Part shown: positions 8,281 to 16,306 of the stretch, piece by piece | Layout of the letters: each line of letters begins with the position of its first letter | Position numbering within the stretch: the stretch's first letter is position 1 | DNA from: Fibrobacter sp. | Lineage (GTDB): Bacteria; Fibrobacterota; Fibrobacteria; Fibrobacterales; Fibrobacteraceae | Assembly: GCA_024399065.1 (NCBI GenBank) | Contig: JAKSIB010000013.1 | Span: 1 to 64,000 of the forward strand | Length of the DNA: 64,000 nt | Reading direction: 5' to 3' | Program-made: the position numbers and the translations under genes | The notes under the pieces: model-generated | Seen by the model: only the letters and a program-made list of their open reading frames with translations | Databases searched by the model: none | What the model was told of the DNA's origin: nothing

Positions 8281-8315
8281 CGAACCTCGTACCTCGAACC
8301 TCGTACCTCGAACCT
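8281..8315 (+). repeat. Heptamer array, 5 units of CGWACCT
   Basis: Five exact 7-nt units alternating CGAACCT and CGTACCT, ending 33 bp before the GH94 start codon. It belongs to the same family as arrays at 13572-13620, 33909-33929 and 36780-36807. Confidence 0.9.
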
Positions 8316-8348
8316 TTTATATCACAACCCCTCTATTACGGAGATAAA

Positions 8349-10865
8349 ATGGCTACAACAAAGACAAAGAAGCCCGCTGCAAAGAAGGTGTCCGCTAAGG
8401 CCGCCGCCAAGTACGGTTACTTCGATGACGCTGCTAAAGAATACGTTCTCACCAACCCGGCAACCCCGATCAAGTGGTGCAACTACGTTGGTACCCTGAA
8501 CTTCGGTGGTATTGTTGATACTACCGGTGGTACCCTGGTTTGCAAGGGCGACCCCGCTCTGAACCGTATTACCAAGTACATCGCTCAGATGCCCTGCTCT
8601 GACTTCAAGGCAAGCACTGTTTACATCCGCGTTAAGGATGCTAAGGGCGGCTACAGCGTGTTCTCTCCGTTCGTGGTTCCGACCCTCACCAAGATGGACA
8701 AGTGGGAATGCCACGTTGGTCTGTCCTACATGCGTTGGATTGCTGAATGCCAGGGCGTTCGCACTCAGGTCACCATCTTCGTTCCGACCGGATCCAACAC
8801 CCTCCTCCAGGACATCCAGGTTACCAATATCTCTAAGGCCGCTAAGGAAATTGATATTGTTCCCGTTTACGAATTCAGCCACTTCGAAGCTGAAAAGCAG
8901 CTCACCAACGCTGACTGGGTTCCCCAGACCATGACCCTCAAGGCTCATCCGGAAAAGGATGGCTGCCTGGTTCTCGAACAGTACGCTTACATGAAGCGTG
9001 ACTTCGCCGTGAACTACGTTACCGCCAACGGTAAGGTTTCCTCCTTCGATGGCGACCGCCGCGTATTCCTCGGCTCCAACGAAATGGGCTCCTGGGCTGC
9101 TCCGCTGTCCCTCGGCAACAAGGAACTTTCCAACTCTGAATGCGACCGTGGCGACAACATCGCTGCTCTCATGATTCACGCTGGCAAGGTTGCTGCCGGC
9201 AAGACTTTCCGTACCTGCACTCAGCTCGGTCAGGAACAGTCTCTCAAGGTTGCTAACAAGGCTATCAAGAAGTACCGCGACCTCAAGAACGTTGACAAGG
9301 CTTTCGCAGAACTCGCTCAGTTCTGGGTCAAGTACCTCTCTACCATCCAGGTGGAAACCCCGGATGCAGCTTTCAACTCCATGGTGAACGTGCACAATCC
9401 TCGTCAGTGCCACACCACCAAGAACTGGTCTCGCTACCTGTCCCTGTACCAGCTGGGCTACGGCACCAGCCGCGGTATCGGTTACCGTGACTCCAGCCAG
9501 GACCTCATGGGCGTTATGAGCCACATGCCGGAAGAAGCTCTGGAACTCGCCAAGAACCTTCTCTCCGTACAGCGCCCCGAAGGTAACGCAATGCACCAGT
9601 ACGCTCCGCTCGCTCTTGCTGAAGACAACGGCAACGAAGCTAACGCCGGTGACTCCCGTGAAAAGGCTGGCGTCAAGGACGAAAAGGGCAATCCGATGTA
9701 TGCCGACTGGTACGGTGACGACCATCTGTGGATCGTTCTCACTGTTGCCAACTACCTGAAGGAAACCGGCAAGCTGGAACTCCTGAAGGAAGAAATTCCG
9801 TTCTACGTTGCTGGCAAGAAGCGCGCAGATCGCCCCAAGGGCACTGTCCTCGAACACTTGAAGCGTTCTCTCGAATTCACCCACTCTCACATGGGTAAGC
9901 ATGGTCTTCCGCTCCTCGGCTTCGCTGACTGGAACGACTGCATGAACCTCCCGCTGGGTGCTGAATCCAACTTCAACTCCGGCTTGTACGCAAAGGCCCT
10001 TCTGGAAATGATGGACATCTGCGAAGCTCTCGGCGACAAGAAGTCCCTGGACATGTACAAGAAGTGGTACGAAGAAATCAAGAAGGCCTTCAACGACAGT
10101 TCTTGGGACGGCAAGTGGTGGATCCGCTGGTTCGGCAAGGACGGCACCGCTTACGGTACCAACAAGGCTAAGTACGGCAAGATCTATTGCAACAGCCAGT
10201 CTTGGTCTGTGATTTCTGGCATCGCTTACGGCGATCGCGCAGTACAGGGCATGGACAGCCTGAACAAGCTCCTGAACACTGCTAACGGTGTGAAGAGCTC
10301 TACTCCGGGTTACCGCGGCTTCGATCCGACCGTTGGTGGCATCTCCACCTATCCTCCTGGAGCAAAGGAAAACGGCGGTATCTTCCTCCACACCAACCCG
10401 TGGGTGATGATCGCTGAAACCATCCTTGGCCGTGGCGACAAGGCATTCCAGTACTACAACCAGATCAACCCCGCTGCAAAGAACGTCAAGCTGGACGAAT
10501 TCGAATCCGAACCGTACTGCTATCCGCAGAACATCCTCGGTGACGAACACAAGCAGTTCGGTATGGGCCGTAATGCATGGCTCTCCGGTACCTCTTCCTG
10601 GACCTACCAGGCTGCTACCCAGTTCATCATCGGTGTTCGTGCAAGCTTCAAGGGCCTGATCATCAATCCTTGTATTCCTTCCGCATGGGGCGAATTCAAG
10701 GTGACCCGTAAGTTCCGTGGCGCTACCTACGAAATCTCCGTGAAGAACCCGAAGCACGTCTGCAAGGGCGTTGCCAAGATGGTTGTCGACGGTAAGGAAA
10801 TCGATTCCAACGTCGCACCGGTGTTTACTTCTGGTACCCACAAGGTCGAAGTAACCTTGGGCTAA
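8349..10865 (+). CDS. GH94 glycoside phosphorylase, probably cellobiose/cellodextrin-type
   Basis: Reversibly cleaves a beta-linked disaccharide with phosphate, giving glucose-1-phosphate and sparing ATP; cytoplasmic. The 838 residues have the GH94 order: N-terminal beta-sandwich opening KYGYFDDAAKEYVLTNP, an (alpha/alpha)6 barrel with GYRDSSQDLMG (about 376), and the catalytic motif FADWNDCMN (about 525-533) carrying the general-acid Asp. A short Lys/Ala-rich N-terminal extension (residues 2-20) precedes the usual start. ATG 8349 follows CGGAG; an in-frame extension back to 8250 would translate the heptamer array and is rejected. Cellobiose is the likeliest substrate given the organism type, but chitobiose or laminaribiose cannot be excluded. 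A long inverted repeat and a terminator follow. Confidence 0.9.
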   Translation: MATTKTKKPAAKKVSAKAAAKYGYFDDAAKEYVLTNPATPIKWCNYVGTLNFGGIVDTTGGTLVCKGDPALNRITKYIAQMPCSDFKASTVYIRVKDAKGGYSVFSPFVVPTLTKMDKWECHVGLSYMRWIAECQGVRTQVTIFVPTGSNTLLQDIQVTNISKAAKEIDIVPVYEFSHFEAEKQLTNADWVPQTMTLKAHPEKDGCLVLEQYAYMKRDFAVNYVTANGKVSSFDGDRRVFLGSNEMGSWAAPLSLGNKELSNSECDRGDNIAALMIHAGKVAAGKTFRTCTQLGQEQSLKVANKAIKKYRDLKNVDKAFAELAQFWVKYLSTIQVETPDAAFNSMVNVHNPRQCHTTKNWSRYLSLYQLGYGTSRGIGYRDSSQDLMGVMSHMPEEALELAKNLLSVQRPEGNAMHQYAPLALAEDNGNEANAGDSREKAGVKDEKGNPMYADWYGDDHLWIVLTVANYLKETGKLELLKEEIPFYVAGKKRADRPKGTVLEHLKRSLEFTHSHMGKHGLPLLGFADWNDCMNLPLGAESNFNSGLYAKALLEMMDICEALGDKKSLDMYKKWYEEIKKAFNDSSWDGKWWIRWFGKDGTAYGTNKAKYGKIYCNSQSWSVISGIAYGDRAVQGMDSLNKLLNTANGVKSSTPGYRGFDPTVGGISTYPPGAKENGGIFLHTNPWVMIAETILGRGDKAFQYYNQINPAAKNVKLDEFESEPYCYPQNILGDEHKQFGMGRNAWLSGTSSWTYQAATQFIIGVRASFKGLIINPCIPSAWGEFKVTRKFRGATYEISVKNPKHVCKGVAKMVVDGKEIDSNVAPVFTSGTHKVEVTLG

Positions 10866-10895
10866 AATCGCATCTAACCGTCGCGATAGTGCGTC

Positions 10896-11020
10896 GCCTT
10901 GGCTCTCGTCGTACGACTTGTACGCCTTCGGCCAAGGCTCCTGCTCTCGCTTGGTACTAATTAAATCTTGAATCAGAAAATGATTTAAAGAAGTCCTTCT
11001 GAAAAGAAGGATTTCTTTTT
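10896..11020 (+). terminator. 3' region of GH94 gene: long inverted repeat, then terminator
   Basis: GCCTTGGC (10896-10903) pairs with GCCAAGGC (10931-10938). A classical terminator follows: TCCTTCT-GAAA-AGAAGGA (10994-11011) and TTTCTTTTTT. Confidence 0.8.
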
Positions 11021-11049
11021 TATTTTATTCACGTATAAGGAGGTCTGAT

Positions 11050-11748
11050 ATGTTTTCTTTTGTTCGTAAAATCTTGTTCGTTACGATTTTTGCTGCTGCA
11101 TGTTCTTTTGCTGAGCTGACCAAGGATAATGTTGTAAATGTGAACCGAGGAAACAGCGACGTCTTCGCCCCATATATTGAAATGGCGAAACGCACTTTCC
11201 CTGAGGTTAAGAAAAAGTACCTGGCTGGTGTATACCAAAAAGAGAATCGACAATTGCAGGTTCAAGTTCAATTGTCCGACAAGCAGGGCCATAATGAATT
11301 GCCCTTCGTCGGTGTGACTAAATGCCAGGGCGATTTATTCGAAGGCATCATTACAAATGAAATCCGTATGTTGCAGGGGTATGCCCGTGGTGACCGCATT
11401 TCCTTCAAGCAACAAGATATTAAGAATTGGGTCGTTTTGGACGAAAAGGGAAATGAGGAAGGCAACTACGTGGGAAAGGCTGTAGACGCTTATCACTATG
11501 AAAAGGTGGGCGTTTTCTTCGAAGTCGTTTATTCCAAGGGCGAGTTTAAATTAAAGTACCTTTATTCCTTGGTTGGCCAAGACGTAAATGTGGATGGAAT
11601 TCTGTCCGCCGAAGTAATTGATCAGGCTAAAAAGCTGCTCGTTGATGGTTTCAAGAAAAGAATTGGTGAAGGAACGACGTACGAGGAGAATAAGCCTTTT
11701 TACACATACCATGTCTATGACTTTATAAATCAGAAGTTTGTAGACTAG
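11050..11748 (+). CDS. Secreted DUF2314-domain protein
   Basis: A 232-residue protein with a cleavable signal peptide (about 1-21, ending SFA). The central part resembles the DUF2314 family: FEGIITNEIRMLQGYARGDRISF then DIKNWVVLDEKG (about 97-138). This family is of unknown function. ATG 11050 follows AGGAGG at 11039-11044. The codon bias is weaker than in neighbouring genes, so expression is likely modest. It stands alone, preceded by the GH94 terminator and followed closely by the TRIC-type gene. The family call rests on remembered motif resemblance only. Confidence 0.7.
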   Translation: MFSFVRKILFVTIFAAACSFAELTKDNVVNVNRGNSDVFAPYIEMAKRTFPEVKKKYLAGVYQKENRQLQVQVQLSDKQGHNELPFVGVTKCQGDLFEGIITNEIRMLQGYARGDRISFKQQDIKNWVVLDEKGNEEGNYVGKAVDAYHYEKVGVFFEVVYSKGEFKLKYLYSLVGQDVNVDGILSAEVIDQAKKLLVDGFKKRIGEGTTYEENKPFYTYHVYDFINQKFVD

Positions 11749-11789
11749 GACTTAGGTTTGCGCGCCCTTTTCTATATTTGCGTTCGCTT

Positions 11790-12401
11790 ATGCTTCTCAT
11801 GATTCTTGACATTCTGGGAACTTTCGCCTTCGCTATTTCGGGGGCTGAAAAGGCTGTTCGTTACAGGTTGGACTGGCTTGGCCTTATTGTGCTTGCCACG
11901 GTTACAGGAATTGGGGGAGGTATCATGCGTGATGTGATGCTGGGGGCTACGCCGCCGGCGGCCTTGACCAATCCTATCTATATTCCCATCTGCATTGTGG
12001 GCGCGTTTTTTTATTTGGTTATGCGCAAGAGGATTCGTAAGATCCGAACCTTGATTCTTGTGGCAGATGCCTTGGGATTGGGCTTCTTTACTGCTGTTGG
12101 TGCAGCAAAGGCTAGCGCCATGGCGGCTGGACCTTATTCCATTATTTTGTTTGCAGCCATTACGGCGGCTGGTGGCGGCTTGATTCGCGACTTGTTGGTA
12201 AGCGAAATTCCACAGGTTCTCAAAAGCGACTTTTATGCGACGGCGGCTCTGATTGGTGGAATTTTGTTTTATGCACTGGATTTTTCAAACCTAGGAAGCA
12301 CTCCGCAGATCTTAATAACAACTGCTTTTACGTTTGCACTACGTCTTTTTGTGATGCGCAAAAAAATCCAGCTGCCTAAGACCCGCAAAAGCGATTTCTG
12401 A
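11790..12401 (+). CDS. TRIC-type (UPF0126/YicG) membrane channel protein
   Basis: A 203-residue membrane protein with about seven hydrophobic segments and an internal repeat. The two family signatures are GIGGGIMRDVMLG (about residue 42) and AAGGGLIRDLLV (about 129), which in TRIC channels line a cation pore with K+ preference. The start is uncertain: ATG 11790 (MLLMILDIL) and ATG 11799 are both possible. A TATATT box at 11773-11778 lies only 11 nt before the first ATG with no ribosome site between, so the mRNA may have little or no leader. No operon partner is evident; the next gene has its own promoter. Confidence 0.85.
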   Translation: MLLMILDILGTFAFAISGAEKAVRYRLDWLGLIVLATVTGIGGGIMRDVMLGATPPAALTNPIYIPICIVGAFFYLVMRKRIRKIRTLILVADALGLGFFTAVGAAKASAMAAGPYSIILFAAITAAGGGLIRDLLVSEIPQVLKSDFYATAALIGGILFYALDFSNLGSTPQILITTAFTFALRLFVMRKKIQLPKTRKSDF

Positions 12402-12439
12402 CCCATTTTCAATTCCAATTCGGGCGGAAAAGTACTTCA

Positions 12440-12461
12440 TTGTAGTCACTTTTTCTATATT
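12440..12461 (+). promoter_or_regulatory. Promoter of the parvulin gene
   Basis: The sequence TTTTTCTATATTTTT contains TATATT at 12456-12461, 33 bp before the ATG. The same TTTTCTATATTTT context appears at 37887-37899 and, on the minus strand, at about 18041-18055. Confidence 0.5.
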
Positions 12462-12493
12462 TTTCGTGAAAAATTTCTAACAAGGATAAAATA

Positions 12494-13501
12494 ATGTCCA
12501 TTAAATTGATTTCTCGTAGTGTTGCAGCAGTCCTTTTGACTGCAGGTATTGCTTCTGCTCAGTTGATGAATACAAAGAGCCTGGATGTGATCCGTGTTGA
12601 AAAGACCGGCATTTCCGCTGGCAAGATTGATAGCTTGGCCAAGATGCTTGGCGAACAGCAGCTCCGTGGCCAGAAGATCGATGACAAGACCATGACCCAG
12701 CTCCGCTATGCAGTTATCGACAACCTGGTGGGCCAGGAACTCATCAAGCTCGAATGCAAGAAGCAGGGCATCAAGGTTCCGGCTGCTAAGGTCGACAGCG
12801 TTACCAAGTTGTTCAAGGCTCAGTTCCCCAGCGAAGACGCTTTCCAGAAGGAACTCAAGAAGTCCAACACCACCATGGCTCAGTTCAAGGAAAAGATCGA
12901 AGATCAGCTGAAGAGCGAAATCATCTTGGAAAAGAAGGTTCCGTATCCTAAGGATCCCACCGAAAAGCAGAAGGAAGCTTTCTGGGAACTGAACAAGACT
13001 AAGGTTGCCATTAACGACTCCATCAGCGGTGCCCAGATCATCATCAAGACCAAGGGCAAGTCTGCTCAGGAAATCTCCGATGCCAAGGATATGTTGAAGG
13101 GTCTTGCAGCACAGGTTCGCGCCAAGAAGGCAACCTTCGCTCAGCTCGCTGCCATGTACAGTGACGATCCGGCTGCCAAGAAGAACGGCGGTGTAGTTCC
13201 CAAGTTTGTTGGCAAGTCCAAGGGTGACGCTTTCGCAAAGGCCGTGGCTAAGATCAAGGTCGGCGAAATCACTGACGTTTACACTGAAAAGGACCAGGTG
13301 GCAATCTTCATGCTTACCGAAAAGAACGACGGCAAGTACGAAAGCTACAAGCACCAGATCGACTACATCCTCCGCGTGCAGGCCGAACAGGACCGTCAGG
13401 CTCAGCTCAAGGCTTACCTTGACCAGCTTGGCAAGACCTACAAGGTGCAGTACCTCGATGCTAAGTACACTCCGCCCCAGGCAATCGGCGGCAATAACTA
13501 A
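12494..13501 (+). CDS. Periplasmic peptidylprolyl isomerase, SurA/PpiC (parvulin) type
   Basis: A 335-residue exported folding factor that catalyses cis-trans isomerisation of proline bonds. It has a signal peptide (about 1-22, ending ASA), an N-terminal SurA-like chaperone region (about 30-155, rich in Lys and Glu), and one parvulin domain (about 175-285: AQIIIKTKGKSAQEI, FAQLAAMYSDDPAAKKNGG, FMLTEKNDG). Classical SurA has two parvulin domains; only one is visible here. ATG 12494 is preceded by AAGGAT. It likely assists outer-membrane protein assembly. A terminator follows at 13522-13556. Confidence 0.88.
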   Translation: MSIKLISRSVAAVLLTAGIASAQLMNTKSLDVIRVEKTGISAGKIDSLAKMLGEQQLRGQKIDDKTMTQLRYAVIDNLVGQELIKLECKKQGIKVPAAKVDSVTKLFKAQFPSEDAFQKELKKSNTTMAQFKEKIEDQLKSEIILEKKVPYPKDPTEKQKEAFWELNKTKVAINDSISGAQIIIKTKGKSAQEISDAKDMLKGLAAQVRAKKATFAQLAAMYSDDPAAKKNGGVVPKFVGKSKGDAFAKAVAKIKVGEITDVYTEKDQVAIFMLTEKNDGKYESYKHQIDYILRVQAEQDRQAQLKAYLDQLGKTYKVQYLDAKYTPPQAIGGNN

Positions 13502-13521
13502 ACCGCTTACATTTTTGAAAA

Positions 13522-13556
13522 AGGCAGCGGCGACTTAATGCCGTTGCTTTTTTCTT
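13522..13556 (+). terminator. Terminator after parvulin gene
   Basis: GCAGCGGC (13524-13531) / GCCGTTGC (13540-13547) followed by TTTTTTC. Confidence 0.85.
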
Positions 13557-13571
13557 TACCAGTCTTATTTT

Positions 13572-13620
13572 ACCTCGAGCCTCGCACCTCGCACCTGGGG
13601 CCTCGAGCCTCGTACCTCAA
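13572..13620 (+). repeat. Heptamer array, 7 units, abutting prfB ribosome site
   Basis: Seven consecutive 7-nt units of the form RCCTCGN (one degenerate, ACCTGGG), ending directly before TTGGAG, the ribosome site of prfB. Confidence 0.85.
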
Positions 13621-13633
13621 TTGGAGAATTTAA

Positions 13634-14744
13634 ATGGCGTTTCAGACTACACATACCGGGCTTATTGACCTGCGCGCACGCGTAGATAAGCTCTGGGGGT
13701 ATCTTTGACTTAGAGGCTAAGACAGAAGAGCTCTACGTTCTCGAAAAGGACTCTAACGACCCCAACTTGTGGAATGACCAGGAAAAGGCTCAGTCCATGA
13801 TGAAGAAGATCGGCAACTTGCGCGAACTTCTGAACAAGTGGAATGAAGTCTCCAATACCTGCAACGATCTTGCAGAACTTTATGAAATGAGCAAGGATGA
13901 GGAGTCCGAAGACTTGACCAAGTCCATCGACGCTGACATTGCCGAACTGAAGGCAAAGATCGAGGAAATGGAATTCAAGAAGATGCTGAACGGTCCTGAT
14001 GACGCTTGCGCTTGCTTGCTATCCATTCATCCGGGTGCCGGCGGTACAGAATCCCAGGACTGGGCCCTGATGCTGTTCCGCATGTATACCCACTTCTTTG
14101 AACGCGAAAAGATGGACTTTAAGGTGGTGGACTTCCAGGAAGCGGAAGACGCCGGCCTCAAGAGCGCCACCATCGAAGTGACTTGCGAAAACGCCTACGG
14201 CCTGCTCCGTTCTGAAATTGGTGTGCATCGCCTGGTGCGAATCAGCCCCTTTGACGCCAATGCCCGTCGCCACACAAGCTTTACCGCGGTCTACCTTTAT
14301 CCGGAACACGAAGACATCGAATTCGATTTGGATATGTCTGAAGTCCGCGTGGATACTTACCGCAGTAGTGGTGCCGGTGGTCAGTACATCAACAAGACTG
14401 ACTCCGCAGTCCGTATGACGCACTTGCCCACAGGCATTATGGCCAGCTGCCAGACGGAACGTTCCCAGATCCAGAACCGTGAAACCTGTTACAAGATGCT
14501 GAAGACCATGGTGGCTGAACATTACCGCTTGGAAGAAGAAGCCAAGCGCGACGCCCGCATGGCCGAGAAGAAGAAGGTGGAATGGGGTAGCCAGATCCGT
14601 AGCTATGTCCTGCAGCCGTACCAGCTGGTGAAGGACCTGCGTACCAATGTGGAAACCTCCGACACCGCAGGCGTTCTCGATGGCAAGATCAAGCCGTTTA
14701 TTAACGCCTACCTGCTCAGCACCAGCGAACAGCAGAACGGTTAG
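13634..14744 (+). CDS. prfB: Peptide chain release factor 2, with programmed +1 frameshift
   Basis: Recognises UGA and UAA stop codons and triggers peptide release on the ribosome. Translation from ATG 13634 runs 24 codons to an in-frame TGA (13706-13708) in GGGGGTATCTTTGAC, the classical autoregulatory slippage site: low RF2 lets the ribosome slip +1 and read on. After the shift the full product is 369 residues, the normal length. Diagnostic motifs are SPF (about residue 203, stop-codon recognition) and GGQ (about 248, hydrolysis). GGAG at 13623-13626 precedes the start. Annotation from a later ATG (13767) would lose the N-terminus. Confidence 0.97.
13696..13710 (+). other. prfB programmed frameshift site
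   Basis: GGGGG (Shine-Dalgarno-like) then TAT CTT TGA C. This matches the known slippery CUU UGA C element; the ribosome moves +1 at CTT to continue as GAC. Confidence 0.97.
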
Positions 14745-14795
14745 TTTCGAACGCTGTTACGTCAATCGTTAAGTTCGTCGCAAAATTCAAACAGA

Positions 14796-14828
14796 AAAGG
14801 CTCCCGGCAATGCGCCGGGGGCCTTTGA
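14796..14828 (+). terminator. Terminator after prfB
   Basis: AAAGGC-TCCCGGC-AATG-CGCCGGGG-GCCTTT hairpin. Confidence 0.85.
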
Positions 14829-14854
14829 TTCTTCAATTCTAAAAAGTCTTAATT

Positions 14855-15166
14855 TTACTCGCCATCAATTGTCGTTTCAGCGGGCTCAACATGTTCTGTT
14901 TCTTCTGCAGGCTTGTTCTTTTTGAACTTTGCTTTCAATCTTTTAACGCCTTCAACACCGAGAATGGTGAGGCCGCCATATTGGAATGTCTTTGCCAGTC
15001 CAAAGAATACGACCCAAAGTATGCCCTTGGTGGACGCGTCAATATCCAGGGCCATCTGGGCGAAGGAGAAAATGTAGCAGGGAATACAGAGAAGCAGGAC
15101 GATGACGCCGGTCCTGAAGGACAATTTGGCCAGCTGTTCCTTGATTTTCTGGAAGAGTTTTTTCAC
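14855..15166 (-). CDS. Small two-helix membrane protein
   Basis: A 103-residue protein with two hydrophobic segments (about 18-40 and 47-69) and a highly charged C-terminus (KRLKAKFKKNKPAEE). The segment LDIDASTKGILWVVFFGLAKTF resembles what databases call a transporter suffix domain, but I hold this only tentatively. It is the last gene of a probable minus-strand operon behind ohrR and the 56-residue CxxC protein. Function unknown; the operon position suggests a membrane role under redox control. Confidence 0.65.
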   Translation of the reverse strand: MKKLFQKIKEQLAKLSFRTGVIVLLLCIPCYIFSFAQMALDIDASTKGILWVVFFGLAKTFQYGGLTILGVEGVKRLKAKFKKNKPAEETEHVEPAETTIDGE

Positions 15167-15241
15167 AGGCGGGGCTCCTTGGGTCTCGCGGTGGAATAAT
15201 GGACGATAGTCGCGGGCTGCTTTCGTGCGACGGGTTGTTAA

Positions 15242-15412
15242 TTACTTGATATCGTACTTTTGGCAGATTTCGATACGTTCTTCGTCGCTGAGGCTCTTCA
15301 AGTACTTCTTGAAGCCGGGGCAGAAATTGATGTGGAATCGCCAGATGCGTCCGATGAGGGACTTGGGATCCTTGTCGTAGTGTGCTCTAATTTTGCAGTT
15401 TGCGCAACCCAT
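15242..15412 (-). CDS. 56-residue conserved cysteine-containing protein
   Basis: A short gene with a good ribosome site (AGGAG, 8 nt before the ATG at 15410-15412). The product begins MGCANCKIRAHYDKDPKSL, contains GRIWRFHINFCPGFKKYL, and ends with QKYDIK. The CxxC and the later Cys residues could bind metal or form a disulfide. I recall similar tiny proteins in other bacteria but no assigned function. It sits 13 bp after the ohrR stop codon, so it is almost certainly in the OhrR operon. Confidence 0.75.
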   Translation of the reverse strand: MGCANCKIRAHYDKDPKSLIGRIWRFHINFCPGFKKYLKSLSDEERIEICQKYDIK

Positions 15413-15425
15413 GTGGCGTCTCCTT

Positions 15426-15860
15426 TTATTTTAATGCGTGAATCAAATTGTCGAGAACGGGAGCGATGGAGCCCAGTTCTTTTAAGTTTACGTGTTTCTT
15501 GGACATTTCGCTAACAAGGCAGGACGGAACTTCGACAGCCTTGTTCTGTAGGGCCTTTCCCTTGGCGGTGAGGCAGATAATTTTCTGACGGGCGTCTTCC
15601 TTGCCGGGCTTGCGCTTGATGAGGCCCAAGTCTTCCATACGCTTCAGCAGGGGAGTGACTGTGTTCGTTTCGAGCAGCAAACGCTCCGTGATGGTGCTGA
15701 TGCATACGTTGTCGCTTTCCCACAGGATCAGCATGACCAGGTATTGCGGGTAGGTAATTTTCAACTTGTCCAGCAACGGGCGGTAAGCCTGCGTCACTAG
15801 GCGGGAGGCCGTATAAAGCCTAAAGCAAAGCTGATTGTCTAGTTTCAATTCTTCGTGCAT
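15426..15860 (-). CDS. ohrR: OhrR-type MarR-family peroxide-sensing repressor
   Basis: A 144-residue winged-helix repressor closely resembling OhrR: LKLDNQLCFRLYTASR at the N-terminus with the redox Cys at residue 12 (Cys15 in Bacillus OhrR), then YRPLLDKLKITYPQYLVML and TPLLKRMEDLGLI in the DNA-binding part. A second Cys at residue 114 (VPSC) could make it a two-cysteine type; that is inference. ATG 15858-15860 is chosen by homology; an in-frame extension upstream would run through the operator. Palindromes at 15880-15895 and about 15922-15935 are likely autoregulatory sites. No ohr gene is adjacent; instead the operon carries a CxxC mini-protein and a membrane protein. Confidence 0.88.
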   Translation of the reverse strand: MHEELKLDNQLCFRLYTASRLVTQAYRPLLDKLKITYPQYLVMLILWESDNVCISTITERLLLETNTVTPLLKRMEDLGLIKRKPGKEDARQKIICLTAKGKALQNKAVEVPSCLVSEMSKKHVNLKELGSIAPVLDNLIHALK

Positions 15861-15879
15861 GGCGTAAATATAACAAAAT

Positions 15880-15935
15880 ATATCGTGTACGATATTGTTT
15901 GTCGCTGAATTTGTTGAAAAATGTCGTGAACGATG
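15880..15935. promoter_or_regulatory. Probable OhrR operator pair
   Basis: A palindrome with 7-bp arms, ATATCGT-GT-ACGATAT (15880-15895), lies 20 bp upstream of the ohrR start. A weaker copy, TGTCGT-GA-ACGATG, lies at 15922-15935, about four helical turns away. Confidence 0.65.
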
Positions 15936-15974
15936 CAATTGCTGCTGCGGAATGCATCGCGCATTTGATTGAAT

Positions 15975-16012
15975 GAAAAAAGAAAGGCTCCCGCGCAATT
16001 GCGAGGGAACCT
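15975..16012 (-). terminator. Terminator downstream of pfp
   Basis: Read leftwards: a GGTTCCCTCGC / GCGGGAGCC hairpin followed by TTTCTTTTTT. It ends the pfp transcript after its repeat-rich 3' region. Confidence 0.85.
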
Positions 16013-16030
16013 CTCTTTAAGTGCGATGTC

Positions 16031-16306
16031 ATCCCGGATTTAGTTCGGGATTTCCATTACTGGCACTGCTTCGCAGTGCTAGCTAATCGGCTCGGAAATG
16101 CGAGAGCGAGCTCTCGCGCTTCTCTCGCCTTACTGGCGCAGCTTCGCAGCGCAGTAATCTTCGCCTCGGTTATAGGAGTGCAAGCACTCCTGCAACTCTC
16201 GGCTTACGATTACTTTGCCTTCTTAGCAGCCTTGGGAGCAGCAACCTGGCGCTGCTTTGCAGCGCAGGTTTTGCGGCAAGAAAATGCGTGTGCGAGCACC
16301 CGCGCT
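16031..16306 (-). repeat. Tandem hairpin-repeat cluster in the 3' region of pfp (about three units)
   Basis: At least six short hairpins follow the pfp stop codon. The clearest are GGAGTGC-AA-GCACTCC (16175-16190), GCGAGAGC-GA-GCTCTCGC (16100-16117), GCACTGC-TTC-GCAGTGC (16063-16079), a CCTG-G-CGCTGC / GCAGCGCAGG hairpin (16245-16268) and ATCCCG/CGGGAT (16031-16051). Blocks TCGGCTCGGAAATG (16087-16100) and GCTTCTCTCGCCTT (16118-16131) are shared with the unit after glgC. Degenerate copies of the blocks recur around the other hairpins, giving about three tandem units. Confidence 0.75.

Noticed and set aside
8322..10841. A very long open frame opposite the GH94 gene
   Set aside because: It mirrors the GH94 gene; its translation is low in complexity and matches nothing, an effect of biased codon use on the other strand.
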